From Molossus alvarezi (lineage: Eukaryota; Chordata; Mammalia; Chiroptera; Molossidae), in contig JBAWUJ010000096.1 in the NCBI GenBank assembly GCA_037176705.1, positions 203,501-267,500 on the forward strand: a DNA stretch of 64,000 nt. The letters run 5' to 3'. The notes below the pieces were generated by a model, which saw nothing but the letters and a program-made list of their open reading frames with translations, did not search any database and was not told the origin of the DNA. Position numbers and translations under genes: made by a program. Of the stretch, positions 10,955-21,439 are shown in pieces. Within the stretch, counting starts at the first letter, position 1. Each line of letters opens with the position of its first letter.

Positions 10955-11712
10955 GGCGGGCAGTGGGGGGCCAGGCTGGCAGTGGGGGGGCCAAGGCTGG
11001 CAGTGGGGAGGCCAGGCTGGCAGTGGGGGGGCCAAGGCTGGCAGTGGGGGCCCCAGGCTGGCGGGGGGGGGGGGCCAGGCTGGCAGGGGGGGCCAGGCTG
11101 GCAGGGGGGGGCCAAGGCTGGCAGGGGGGGCCAGGCTGGCAGGGGGGGCCAGGCTGGCAGTGGGGGGGCCAGGCTGGCAGTGGGGGTGCCAAGGCTGGCA
11201 GGGGGGGCCAGGCTGGCAGTGGGGGGTCCATGGCTGGCAGGGGGGGGCAAGGCTGGCAGTGGGAGGGGCCAGGCTGGTGGGGGGGGCCAGGCTGGCAGTG
11301 GGGGGGCCAGGCTGGCAGTGGGGGGCCAGGCTGGCAGTGGGGGGCCAGGCTGGCAGTGGGGGGTCCAAGGCTGGCAGTGGGGGGCCAGGCTGGCAGTGGG
11401 GGGGCCAGGCTGGCAGTGGGGGGTCCAAGGCTGGCAGTGGGGGGCCAGGCTGACAGTGGGGGTGCCAGGCTGGCAGTGGGGGGTCCAAGGCTGGCAGTGG
11501 GGGGCCAGGCTGGCAGTGGGGGGCCAGGCTGGCAGTGGGGGTGCCAGGCTGGCAGTGGGGGGTCCAAGGCTGGCAGTGGGGGGCCAGGCTGGCAGTGGGG
11601 GGCAAGGCTGGCAGTGGGGGGGCAAGGCTGGCAGTGGGGGGTCCAAGGCTGGCAGTGGGGGACCAGGCTGGCAGTGGGGACCAAGGCTGGCAGTGGGGGG
11701 CCAAGGCTGGCC
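10955..11712. repeat. G-rich VNTR, about 19-21-bp unit
   Basis: About 37 tandem copies of CCAGGCTGGCAGTGGGGGG, with variants CCAAGGCTGGCAG and a run of G of variable length. The plus strand carries dense G-runs spaced about 20 bp, so G-quadruplex formation is plausible. It starts about 90 bp beyond the RTP5 stop codon. All frames are open through it, giving long but meaningless ORFs. Confidence 0.95.
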
Positions 11713-11799
11713 AGCCAGCCGCACTTTGCTTTGCACAAAGCCTGGGCAGCCCAGCTGGAGAAGGAGGCTCTGCGGGGACCCCAAGTCCAGTGGCTCCCC

Positions 11800-12969
11800 T
11801 CAGACATTTCCGGAGCTGTCAGGATGTGCACAGCACGATGTCCAGAGGACGGAGGCCATGCACACGCAGATCCAGACCTCTTCATAGGGGTTGACCCTCA
11901 GCCAGCACCAGCCGGCTCCCTCTTCGGAGAAGTCCTCCCCCCTGTGGGGCTGAGACCTCCTTTCCCCTCCTGTTCCTGTGCAGGTCCGAAGGCTGAGAAG
12001 GGGGTGGGGAGGGAGCCCCTGCTCACCAGGGTGGGAATGCAGGTGGGGTGGCTGCAGCCCTCTGCCCTGCCCTGCCCTTGTTGGTGATGATGAAAGGGAA
12101 GGTCAGAGAGCCCTCGAGGTCAGGAGGGGGAGTCTGGGCCCTGGATGGTGCTGGCCAAGGACGAGGGGAGGGTAATAGAGACCTCACCCTTTCCCGTGAG
12201 ATGCAGGACATGGGCAGGTAGGCACCTCCAGCGGGTCTGCCGGAGCCTCTGGGGTCTGCACCTGGCCCTGGTCTTGACCCATAAGGGAGCTAAAGCCCTT
12301 GGGGATGAAGCCTTCGACCTGGAAGGACTTGATGCTGCTGGGCGCTGTCCATGGAGGATGGGGGCCTGATGTTGACCAGGGTGCCCAGACACTGGCAGGC
12401 TGGTCAGGGAGTCCCTGTCAACGATCAGCAGACCCCGGGGACCAGCCTCGCTGCGGGGGCCCTCTCCGGGGCCCACACAGCCTTTGTCCTTGCCCACACG
12501 CACCAGGGTGAAGGGGATGGTGACGGTGTCCACGCCCTCACTGGAGAAGTGGGTGCTCTCAGAGGGGCTTGGACATGTAGTGAGGTGCAGAGCCCCGGGT
12601 GCGACTGACCACGGGTGGCTGCCCAGGGCTGGCATGGCCCAGATGGTGCTGGGGCTCCTGACCTCGGGCCCCCAGGCAGGGTCTGGGGGCTTCTGGCAGA
12701 AGCAGACACCAGGCTGCAGGCTTCCCAGGGTCCCCGAAGCAGAGCTTGGGGCACAGGTCTGAGCTGTGCTCTCCTGGCAGGATAAATGGGACCAGCTTCT
12801 CCAGGAAGAGCCCATGCTCAGCAGGCTCACCTGGCAGTCTCGCCAGGTGTCCAGCGGGCACAGCTGGCACCCTGGGCCCGGATGCGCATCTTCACCAGCC
12901 CCAGCCACAGGAGGAACAGGATGTGCGCGTGGGCAGAGGACCACCCCACTGGCAGCGGTGGCACTGGAG
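11800..12969 (-). pseudogene. RTP5: RTP5 exon 2 (frameshifted)
   Basis: The acceptor CCCCAAG precedes CTCCAGTGCCACCGC (LQCHRC). The first two Cys of the zinc-binding pattern are readable, but one base is missing within the next few codons, and about five codons are missing between HILFLLW and GLVKMRI compared with the human protein as I recall it. The hydrophobic C-terminal segment (WICVCMASVLW) is still visible at about 11890-11840 but in yet another frame. Confidence 0.75.
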
Positions 12970-14631
12970 CTTGGGGAGGAGAGGAGGCGGTGAGTAGAGG
13001 GCACAGGGGACCTGCCCCCACATCCCACACCCCTCGCCCAGCGTGGAGAGGGGACCAACACGAGCTCCATGACCCTGAGCCACCTTCTGTACAGGGACAG
13101 GGTGCAGGTGCATGGCCTTTGCCTGCAACCCACAGTCTGAAAAAGCAAACGTCTTCTCATCAGATTGGCACCAAATCGCGCTGGTGGCCAAGCCTGGCCT
13201 GAGGCGTGAGGGTCACTCTGAGGCTTTTCTGTCACTTTGTGACTCGGGGCTTCATTGCTCTGAGGAAATGTCACCAAAAGCAATGGCAGCCCTGGGCGTC
13301 CCGGTGAGGCCGGAGAAGAAGGCGTCCGGGGTGTCTTGGCAGTGTAGCTGCGGAGGGAGGAGCTCACCCATGGGACGGTGAGGAGAGAATGAAGTCAGGG
13401 GCTGAGGTGGGGGGGTGGGGACAGAGCAGGAGACAGAAAAGCATAGGAACAGTGGGAAGCAGAAGCTGGGAGACAGTGTGGCACAGGATTTGAGCGTCTG
13501 CGTAGTGGACCCTGCCCCGCCCTGCATGGACGAGGAGCTGAGGTTCCTGTCGCAGGCCCTCTGAGGCTGCGTGTCCCCCCGGCCAGGTGGGTGGGCCCTG
13601 GGGTCCCAGACGAGTGGCTGGGAGGCACCTATACACAGGGTGGGAACCACTCTGGCATACGGTCTCCCTGCGGCTTCCCAGAGGCCTTCAGGGCACCGTG
13701 GAACTTTCCAGAGAGTGGCATCGCTCTGCGTCTGCCGCAAGGGGCCGGGGCCACCTGCACATGGAGAGGGCCCTGAGGAGCTGAACGCCCACTGTATTTA
13801 AATCTAATTAGTGAGCAGTCACAGGCCACAGGAGGCCGGGGACCGCCGGCTGCAGAGCGCAGGTCCGTGTGGGGCTGTCCCCCACCTGCCGTCTCGACAT
13901 CACAGCGGAAAGCCAGCTCAGCCGTGCCCAGCCCTCACCAGCCTCTTCACTGGGGCCGTGGGAACAGCGTGTGTGAAGGCCCTTCTCAGCCCTGGGGAAG
14001 TCAGCAACCCACCACCCGCTAGCCCCAGGGTTCCCTACTGTGCCCCTCCCCAAGGGTGCCTGAGTGCAGGTCTGGGCCGTCCCACTGCCCCGACTTGGCT
14101 GTTGTCGCGGCAGTGGAGATGGAGGCTCACACAGTGACACGCGGCCACCAGGACTGCCACCAACCAGAGCCCAAGCCAGACACAGGGGACCCCTGAGCTT
14201 TCCAGTCCCTCAGACCTGGCTCAGTGTGGAGCGGGGCAGTGACCATGGCCTTGCGTGTCCCCTCTGCCATCAGCACTGCCATGGAAACCAGGAGACGCCA
14301 CAGTAAGCAGACAAAGCCCTCCCTGCCTGGGCAGCTGCGCCATCCAATCAGCCCCCCCGACTGGGCTCCAGGGGACCCCCTACCAGGCAGGGACTGACCT
14401 TGCTGTTGAAATAGACTGGGCAGGCGTTGCTCCCCACTTCCCAGAAGGGAGCACGAGCACCAGCTTACCCACCTGATAGGGGACAGGACCAGGCTGGACA
14501 CATGTCCTGGTGCCCACCCCTCAGGGGCCAGGTCACACCCAGCCTGGCCTCAGGCCTAGGGCTAGTGGCCAAGCAGCCTTCAGCCCGTCCCTTCCCAGGA
14601 CCTGGCAGGCGGCCCCTATCCTCCACCGCAC
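12970..14631 (-). other. RTP5 intron
   Basis: Unique GC-rich intron of about 1.66 kb between the recognised exons. No mobile element is seen in it. Confidence 0.6.
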
Positions 14632-14777
14632 CTTGAAAGTCCCCTCAGCCAGTACTGGAAACAACTGTCCAGGTGCCCAGAGGCCAGGTCCTCCTCAGGG
14701 ACCAGCTCCCAGGTGTCCTCCGGTTCCCCTTGGCCATCAGCTGGGCTAAGGTGCTGGCGCACGTCCACCCCGTCCAT
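14632..14777 (-). pseudogene. RTP5: RTP5 exon 1
   Basis: ATG at 14777-14775 starts MDGVDV; the exon then reads PEDTWELVPEEDLASGHLD and ends WLRGLSR at a GTGCGG donor (GT at 14631-14630). This matches the known start of RTP5 (MDRAGAD...QDVWVLLPEHSL...LVGLSR), with about four codons fewer. An alternative frame in the middle reads TLAQLMAKGN, closer to the human TLAMAERK, which suggests compensating frameshifts even inside this exon. Confidence 0.72.
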
Positions 14778-15274
14778 ACTGGCCCTGCCCTGCAGAGCAC
14801 TGAGGGCCACACCAGCTCCGGCTCCCAGGAAGCACCCACAACCCCACCTGCCCATCCAGTTGCTGCCCTGACAACCGTCCAGTCTCCACGGCAACCGGTT
14901 GGGCTCAGACACAGAGACAGGCCTTTTTCCCTTATCCTTTTGAATATTTTTTATTACACAAGCAATACATTTTCACTTTTAGGAAAAATTTGAAACAAAG
15001 AAATAAAAAGGAAAAATGACTCAATGCAATAAAGTTGCCCATCACCCAGGCCCCAGAGCACATGTGTGCCGATGTCCATGCATATGAACATGTAAACATC
15101 CATGTGCACTCTTCACCGGCGGGAAAGCATACCAAGCAGATCACGCTGTGCCTGGCGTTGCCCTCAGCCCGTGTAATGGTCAGTGTTCCTTGCTCACCCC
15201 TCAGATAAACATGTTCTCAGCCTGGCTCGGCCTCTGCTCGGGGAGGCTCTTCATCATTGAAAATACAGCTGCAG
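14778..15274. other. RTP5 upstream region with AT-rich patch
   Basis: An AT-rich patch at 14930-15030 (TGAATATTTTTTATTACACA, then AAATAAAAAGGAAAAATGAC) looks like an old repeat of unknown family. No further exon is seen. Confidence 0.4.
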
Positions 15275-15478
15275 CCCAGCCAGTGTGGCTCAGTGGCTGA
15301 GTGTCGACCCTGCACCAAGAAGTCACGGGTTCGATTCCCGGTCAGGGCACATGCCTGGGTTGTGGGCTCAGTCCCCAGTGGGGAGTGTGCAGGAGGCGGC
15401 CAATGGATGTTCTCTCTCTGTGTTTCTAACTCTGTGCCTCTCCCTTCCTCTCTAAACAAACAAACAAACAAACACATC
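15275..15478 (+). mobile_element. VES-type SINE, ending in (AAAC)n
   Basis: Head GTGTGGCTCAGTGGCTGAGTG, box-B-like GGTTCGATTCCCGG, body, CT-rich part and a CAAACAAACAAAC tail. HAL1-like copy B begins directly at this tail, so copy B probably inserted into the SINE tail. Confidence 0.9.
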
Positions 15479-18115
15479 AAAATTACAACACACCATCATT
15501 CAGAAGCTCCTGAAATACAGCTGAATAGAAGTCCTACAACTATGAGATTAAAGAAGCAGCTACACCGAGACTGGTAGGAGGGCAGAGGTGGACGGGCTGG
15601 TTCCACACCCATGTGTGGCGGATAAAAATCAGGAGGACACCTTGGCTGGGAAGGTCCTCCCTGAGGACTGGGGGGTCCCCGTCCCACACCAGGTGCCCAG
15701 CTCAGTGTTCCAGGGCCAGGAGGAGAATCCCCATGACTTCTGGCTATAAAACCAGGGGCAACTGAGGCAGAGGGAAGCTGAGCCTGCTGGAGCCCCAGGC
15801 AGCTCCTCTTAAAGGGCCCGCACACGGACTTACTTGGACTTGCTCCCTCTGAGCTCCAGCATGGGGGAGGCAGCTTGAGGGGCGACAGAGACATACAGGG
15901 AAGAATTGAGCTGTTTAGTCTCGGGACAAGGGCTGGAGAGGCAGCTTTCTCCTGGACAGACGTGTTGTCAGAAGCCTTTGTTCCTTTGGTGAGCCCTTCC
16001 CAGGGGCAGCAGACAGGGCCTCATATCTGGGACTCCAGCAACCTGGCTCACACTGTTGGCCCCACCCCGGTGATTCCCTGAGGCCCCGCCCCACCCAACT
16101 TTCAGGCCCACCCAAGCTGTGTCCTGTGGCTTTACCATAGGATTGGCCTGTCTTGGCTCCTGCTTCAGAGTTTCCTAAAATCTCTCAAACAAGCAGCATC
16201 TGGTCTCAGCAAGCCCCATACTTCTCGTTAAGTGGCCCCAGACCAAGCACTAGAAGCAGCCAGCCTTGGTTCACAGCTTGGCTTTTCCGGGGCACCTCCA
16301 CGCCCAGCACAAGAAGCAGCCATCTGCAGATCACTCTGTAGCTTATGCCTGGTGACCCCGGGTAGAACACAGGAAGTGGCTGACCTTGCCCCAGAGCCAG
16401 CACACCCAGTGGACAGCTTCAAACCACATCAAAGCACCACCACCCAACCACCTCCACAAGTGACACACTCAAGGACCAGACTCAGTGGGTACCAGAGCCC
16501 TGATGAAGTAAGTCTTGCTGTATAGTGGGCCCTGCACAGCTGATCCTCCAAGGTAGTCAAAGGTCATTGGTCAGTGGGCACAGCCAGTCCTTGGAGCTGA
16601 TCAGCCTGAGTAAATCCCTCTCTTTGACATACCAACAGCAATCAAGACTCAATTACAGCAGAAGGGTGTACAGTCCACACTAGGGGTGCACCTCAAGGGC
16701 CCAGCTGGGTGACCAGGGAGGCTGTTCCACTTAGTCCTACAGGACACCTACTACAATAGGCCACCCTACAAAGCCTAGGAGACATGGCAACTCTAATACA
16801 TAGAAACAAACACAGGGAAGCAGCCAAAATGAGGAGAGAAAGAAACATGTCCCAAATGAAAGAAAAGAACAAAACTCCAGGAAAAGAACTAAACAAAATG
16901 GAGATAAGCAACCAATCAGATGCAGAGTTCAAAACACTGGTTATAAGGATGCTCAAGGAACTAGATGAGACATTCAAGGAACTTAGTGAGAACATCAACA
17001 ACATAAAAAAGGACCAGTCAGAAATGAAGGATGCACTAACTGAAATAAAGAATAATTTACAGAGAATCAATAGTACAGTAGCTAAAGCCAAGAAGCAAAC
17101 CATCAATTTGGAATATAAGGAAGTAAAAAACACCTAATCAAAACAGCAGAAAGAAAAAAGAATCTAAAGAAATGAGGATAGTGTAAGGAGCCTCTGGGAC
17201 AACTTCAAGCATACCAACATTCGAGTCATAGGAGTGCCAGAAGGAGAAGAGAGAGCAAAAAATTGAAAACCTATTTGAAACAATAATGACAGAAAACTTC
17301 CCTAACTTGGTGAAGGAAACAGACATACAAGTCCAGGAAGCACAGAGAGTCCCAAACAAGGTGAACCCCAAGAGGCCCACACCAAGACACAGCATCAAAA
17401 TGCCAAAGGTTAAATACAAAGAAGGATCTTAAAAGCAGCGAAAGAAAAGCAGTTTGTCACCTACAAAAGCTCCCATCAGACTGTCAGCTGATTTCTCAAA
17501 AGAAACTTTGCAGGCCAGAAGGGAGTGGCAAGAGATATTCAAGGTGATGAAAAGCAACGACCTACAATCAAGATTACTCTATTCTGCAATATTCTATATC
17601 ATTTAGAATCGATGGACATACCAAGAGTTTCCCAGACAAGAAAAAGCTAAAGGAGTTCATCACCACCAAACCAGTATTATATGAAATGTTGAAGGGTCTT
17701 CTTGAAGGAGAAGAAGAACAAAAATATGAACAATAAAATGGCAATTAATACATATCTATCAACAATGGAATCTACAAAGAAAATGAGCAAGCAGAACAGA
17801 AACAGACTCCTAGATTCAGAGAACTTTGTGTTGCTTGCCAGATGGGTGGGGGCTGCAGGATGGTGAAAAAGAAGAAGGAATTAAAAAGTACAAATTGGTG
17901 TTAGACTCCTGAGCCTCACAGGGACCAGGGGAGGGAAGGGGGGATAGATAAACCAAAGAACTTCTGTGCGTATCTGCATGACCAATGGACACTGACAATA
18001 GTGTGGGGAAGACAGGAGGGGGCGGGAGTGGGGAGGAGAGGGTTAATGGGGGAAAAAGGGGGACATCTTTAATACATTCAACAATAAAGATAAGTTAAAA
18101 TGAATAAACAAATAA
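15479..18115 (+). mobile_element. HAL1-like retrotransposon, copy B
   Basis: Parallels copy A from AAAATTACAAC through one 103-bp-type unit, the region from GGGGTCCCCGTCCCACACC, the 1-kb 5-prime segment (for example TTGGCCCCACCCCGGTGATT), ORF1 and the 3-prime end AACAATAAAGATAAGTTAAA. It lacks the first bases of copy A and the LTR insertion. Like copy A it has no ORF2 between ORF1 and the 3-prime end. More diverged than copy A in ORF1. Confidence 0.82.
16784..17735 (+). pseudogene. HAL1/L1 ORF1p (copy B), interrupted
   Basis: Starts with an ATG and retains the N-terminal part that is damaged in copy A, including MSQMKEKNKTPGKELNK and the heptad-rich IRMLKELDETFKELSENINN (coiled coil). A stop codon interrupts it at 17135-17137, and there are frameshifts afterwards, for example at GAGAGAGCAAAAAATTGAAA near 17255. 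RRM and C-terminal homology continue to AGAAGAACAAAAATATGAAC at about 17735. Confidence 0.85.
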
Positions 18116-19008
18116 AGCAGGCTGCGAAGAACTTCCTTGAACGCGTATCGGTGCTTTCAGACTTCATTGGCTAGAGCTGTGCAGCATCTATGTAAATGCC
18201 TGGAGCCTCGGTGCAGAGCTTCAGCAACAGGTGTGAAGTATTAGTCGGCACCTAGAAGCCAGCTCCCGGGAGCTCTGCTCCTGCAGCTGCCTCGCCCCAC
18301 CCCCACCCCCACCCCCACGCGCAGTCCCGAGACGTGGCCGCCGGGCAGGCTGCGCTGGGCTCTCTGTGCACATGGGTCTGGCCTTGCCCGCCTGCTCTGT
18401 TTTCTCCGTGGGCTTCGGGGGCATCACGGTGTGCCGGGTACGATGAGGAAAGGTGAGTTGAGGGAAGAAAGGGCAGTGGTCAGGCAGAGCTGGGAAGGGC
18501 CGGAAGACACAAATGAGAAGCAAAGTAAGGCCCCTTGGGGACCGTGGCTGAGGATGACCCTCAGGACAAGGCCAAGTGCAGCCGGTGTCCCACCCCTGTC
18601 ACAGCCCCCGGTGCTGGTGCAGCCCTTCTGCTGGGCAGAGCGCCTGAGACCCACCCCGCAGCCAGGAGCAGGTCTCCCTGTGTGGCTGCTGAGAGACAGT
18701 CAGGTGGGACCAAAGCCATTAACCCCCACTCGGTGTTGTCAACATAAAGGCTCCGACCAAGGGAGGCAGAGGACAGACTTGATCCCAACACACCTTGCCG
18801 GCTCTGCGGTCAGCAAGGCCTCGCCCGCAGCGCCCTCGTCCCAGCAGCCAGGAGGTGATGGGAAGGTCCTGCCCCAGGGAACTGGCAGAGTGAACCAGGG
18901 CAGAGCCAGGCCAAACTGGGGAGCAACCCCCCAAATAGGGGCACTTGCCACGCCTGTGCGTCTGGGCCCAGACCCTGCTCCACCCTCCCCGCGGGGAAAA
19001 GCTCTGCA
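18116..19008. other. No gene seen; short (CCCCCA)n run
   Basis: Unique sequence with a short simple repeat CACCCCCACCCCCACCCCCAC at about 18298-18318. The open frame 18431-19180 (+) runs into the 71-bp repeat and is not a gene. Confidence 0.5.
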
Positions 19009-19009
19009 G

Positions 19010-19369
19010 CCACAGGGTGTCTCCCCGTCCCTGGCTGAGGGTCACAGGGCCTGCGGGACAGTCATCTCCAGTGTCTCAGCCACAGGGTGTGCTCCCCGTC
19101 CCTGGCTGAGGGTCACAGGGCCTGCGGGACAGTCATCTCCAGTGTCTCAGCCACAGGGTGTGCTCCCCGTCCCTGGCTGAGGGTCACAGGGCCTGCGGGA
19201 CAGTCATCTCCAGTGTCTCAGCCACAGGGTGTGCTCCCCGTCCCTGGCTGAGGGTCACAGGGCCTGCGGGACAGTCATCTCCAGTGTCTCAGCCACAGGG
19301 TGTGCTCCCCGTCCCTGGCTGAGGGTCACAGGGCCTGCGGGACAGTCATCTCCAGTGTCTCAGCCACAG
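19010..19369. repeat. 71-bp tandem repeat, five copies
   Basis: CACAGGGTGTGCTCCCCGTC recurs at 19081, 19152, 19223 and 19294, exactly 71 bp apart; a first copy at about 19010 lacks the GCT triplet and a partial copy ends the array at about 19365. Copies 2-5 are identical, which implies recent expansion or homogenisation. Confidence 0.95.
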
Positions 19370-19816
19370 GCAGCCTCGACCCCATCTGGCAGGGACAGCC
19401 TAACCCTCTGCGCCTGCCTGCAGCCCACGTGGCCGTCGTCGGTGGCCCCATCCAGCTCCTCTGATCACCGTCCAGGCCTGCCCTGCACTTGTGACCGCCT
19501 CCTGTGCTGCCCTGTGTGGACTGATCGTTTTGTCTCTTCGTGCTCACCCCACCCCAGGTCGGGTGCCACACTCTCATTTCTGTCATTTTGTTTTGTTGGT
19601 GGTCATAGAAGTTCCAACAGACAGACGAACATAACCATCACCTGAAGTTAAGGCCTCAGAAAGGCAGACCGGACGCCCCGCCCTCCCCGTGGAATCCGGA
19701 CGAGGCCTCTGCCTCGCTCACCTGCACGCGGAGCCGTTCCTTCTCATCTCCTGTGAGCTCGCCCCTCCCCTCCTCATCCTTGCCCAGTCTGCAGCTCATT
19801 CTGTTGAGAGTGTTGA

Positions 19817-20425
19817 TGTGAGATCTTTCTTTCTTACAGCTGCATAGTATTCCACTGAACTGCCATTTGACCCAGTGATCCCACTTCTAGGAATATACCC
19901 TAAGAAGCCTGAAACACCAATCAGAAACTATATGCACCCCCATGTTCATAGCAGCACTATTTAGAATACCTAAGATCTGGAAACAGCCCAAGTGTCCATC
20001 AGCAGATGAGTGGATAGAAAAGCTGTGGTACATATACACAATGGAGAACTATGCAGCTGTAAGAAAGAAAGATCTCTTATCCTTTGAGATGACATGGAAG
20101 GACCTGGAGAGTATTATGCTAAGCGAAACAAGCCAAGCAGAGAAAGACAAATACCACATGATCTCACTTATTTGTGGAATATAATGAATTAAACAAACTG
20201 CTGAACAAAATTAACCCAGAGACATGGAGGTTGGGTACAGAGGAGGGGGGGTTATGGGAGAAGAGATCAACCACAGAACTTACATGCATGTATGTATGAC
20301 CAATGAACATGGACAACAAAGCTGGGGATGGGGCGGGCAGGGGAGAGAGGAGAAGGGTGTCAATGGGGGAAAAATGAGAAACATCTGTAACAAAAACAAA
20401 TTAATAAATAAAAAATTTTTTAAAA
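19817..20425 (+). mobile_element. L1 3-prime insertion with inverted 5-prime end (twin priming)
   Basis: From 19862 onward the sense L1 end is present (GTGTCCATCAGCAGATGAGT, CATGATCTCACTTATTTGTG, poly-A at about 20390-20425). Just before it, 19820-19857 is the reverse complement of the internal piece at about 20050-20080 (ACTATGCAGCTGTAAGAAAG). AGAGTGTTGA flanks the whole unit at 19807-19816 and 20426-20435. This is the classic signature of twin-primed reverse transcription. Confidence 0.9.
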
Positions 20426-20435
20426 AGAGTGTTGA

Positions 20436-20720
20436 GCCCTGGCCGGTTTGGCTCAGCGGTTAGAGCGTCGGCCTGCGGTCCTGAGAGGCCCGGGTTCGGT
20501 TCCCGCTAAGGGCACGTACCTCGGTTGCAGTGTGTCCCCGGCCCTGGTTGGTCGTGCGGGTGGCAGCCACTCGATGTGTCCCTTCACTTCGATGTTTCTC
20601 ACTCTCTCTCCCTTCCTCTCTCTCCCTCCCATTCTATCTGTACAAAAAATGGAAAAATATCCTCGGGTGAGGATAAAAAAATAAAAAATAAAAATAAATA
20701 AAAATAAAAATAAAAACGTG
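20436..20720 (+). mobile_element. VES SINE
   Basis: Complete head GCCCTGGCCGGTTTGGCTCA, body, and TCCTCGGGTGAGGATAAAAA tail followed by AAAATAAA repeats. It begins at the right-hand target-site duplication of the adjacent L1, so it inserted later at the same A-rich junction. Confidence 0.95.
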
Positions 20721-21117
20721 GTTCTTGCTCATCTCGGTGAAACTTGGTGCCACCAAGGTGCTGGATCACCACTGCTCCCACGGACCCGACACCAGACTCG
20801 GGAACACGGCAGTGTTCCCCGGCAGAAGCCAGCTCACAGGACCTAGAGACAGAGTGCAGACAGGTGGACGAAGCCGGCTGTTACTCCAGGGCCCGTGTCC
20901 TCTGAAGAAACTCTTCCAGACGCCGCGGCACGGGAAGCGTGAGCCCTGGGAGCGGCACGTCCTCCCTCCCCGGGAGCCTGGTCTTCCGCTCAGCGCAGTT
21001 CATGCCAACCCTGCAGACAACCAGGAAGACAAAGTGCAAAGGGCCCGACTGCAGCAGCTAAAGCAAGAGACCAGACTGAGGCTGAGTTAGTTTTTTCTGT
21101 TTTAAAAAACATTTTTT

Positions 21118-21300
21118 TTCTTTATTGATTTTAGCGAGAGAAGAAGGGAGAGGGAGAGGGAAACATCGACTGGCTGCCCCCTGCCTGCCTCCCACTGGGG
21201 ATCAGGCCCACAACCTGGGCCTGTGCCCTGACCTGGAATCGAACCAGTGACCTCCTGGTGCAGGGGTCAACGCTCAACCAGAGCCACACCGGCGATGTGA
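21118..21300 (-). mobile_element. VES-type SINE (older subfamily)
   Basis: The reverse complement shows the GTGTGGCTCTGGTTGAGC-like head, a GGTTCGATTCCAGG box-B equivalent and a CT-rich segment, in the order expected for the minus strand. Confidence 0.88.
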
Positions 21301-21439
21301 GAAAGGTTTTGACCCACAACAAAGCAAAGTGGTGGGCTTGCTTTGTGAAGAGACCATTCATTCACGAGCAAGAGCCTTCAGGACCTGGACTGTGAAGGGA
21401 GCCGGGCAGACACTGCTTTGCAGCCGGGGCAGCATTGAT
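21301..21439. other. Unique sequence, nothing seen
   Basis: Short unique interval between the SINE and the AT-rich block. Confidence 0.4.

Larger units (their letters stand above)
11800..14777 (-). pseudogene. RTP5: RTP5 (receptor transporter protein 5) ortholog, probably non-functional
   Basis: Head-to-head with PDCD1, as in human. Exon 1 is 14632-14777 and exon 2 is 11800-12969. Homology to RTP5 runs to the end but in changing frames: LQCHRC (from 12969), SSAHAHILFLLW and GLVKMRI (about 12940-12875) in a second frame, CQLCPLDTWRDCQV in a third, FLEKLVPFILPGE (about 12800) shifted back, GVCFCQKPPDPAWG (about 12713-12671) and GVDTVTIPFTLV (about 12540-12500) together, SSIKSFQVEGFIPKGF (about 12335-12290) in another frame, SLTFPFIITNKGRAG past a stop near 12120, and the C-terminal PYEEVWICVCMASVLW ending at TGA 11800-11802. 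At least four frame changes break the zinc-binding RTP domain. Assembly error is the alternative but would have to occur repeatedly. A 415-residue frame (12120-13367) crosses exon 2 largely by chance and is not the protein. Confidence 0.78.

Noticed and set aside
10515..12087. Long open frames (up to 405 residues) on both strands rich in Gly-Trp or Pro
   Set aside because: They are translations of the 19-21-bp VNTR; all frames are open and none has a domain.
12120..13367. 415-residue minus-strand open frame over RTP5 exon 2
   Set aside because: It reads through the intron-exon border and carries only part of the RTP5 homology; other conserved segments lie in different frames. Treated as part of a pseudogene.
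18431..19180. 249-residue plus-strand frame
   Set aside because: Runs into the 71-bp repeat and has no domain or splice context.
20436..20520. tRNA-like sequences with A and B boxes (here and at every VES copy)
   Set aside because: They belong to SINE heads; no cloverleaf-complete tRNA gene with proper acceptor stem was seen.
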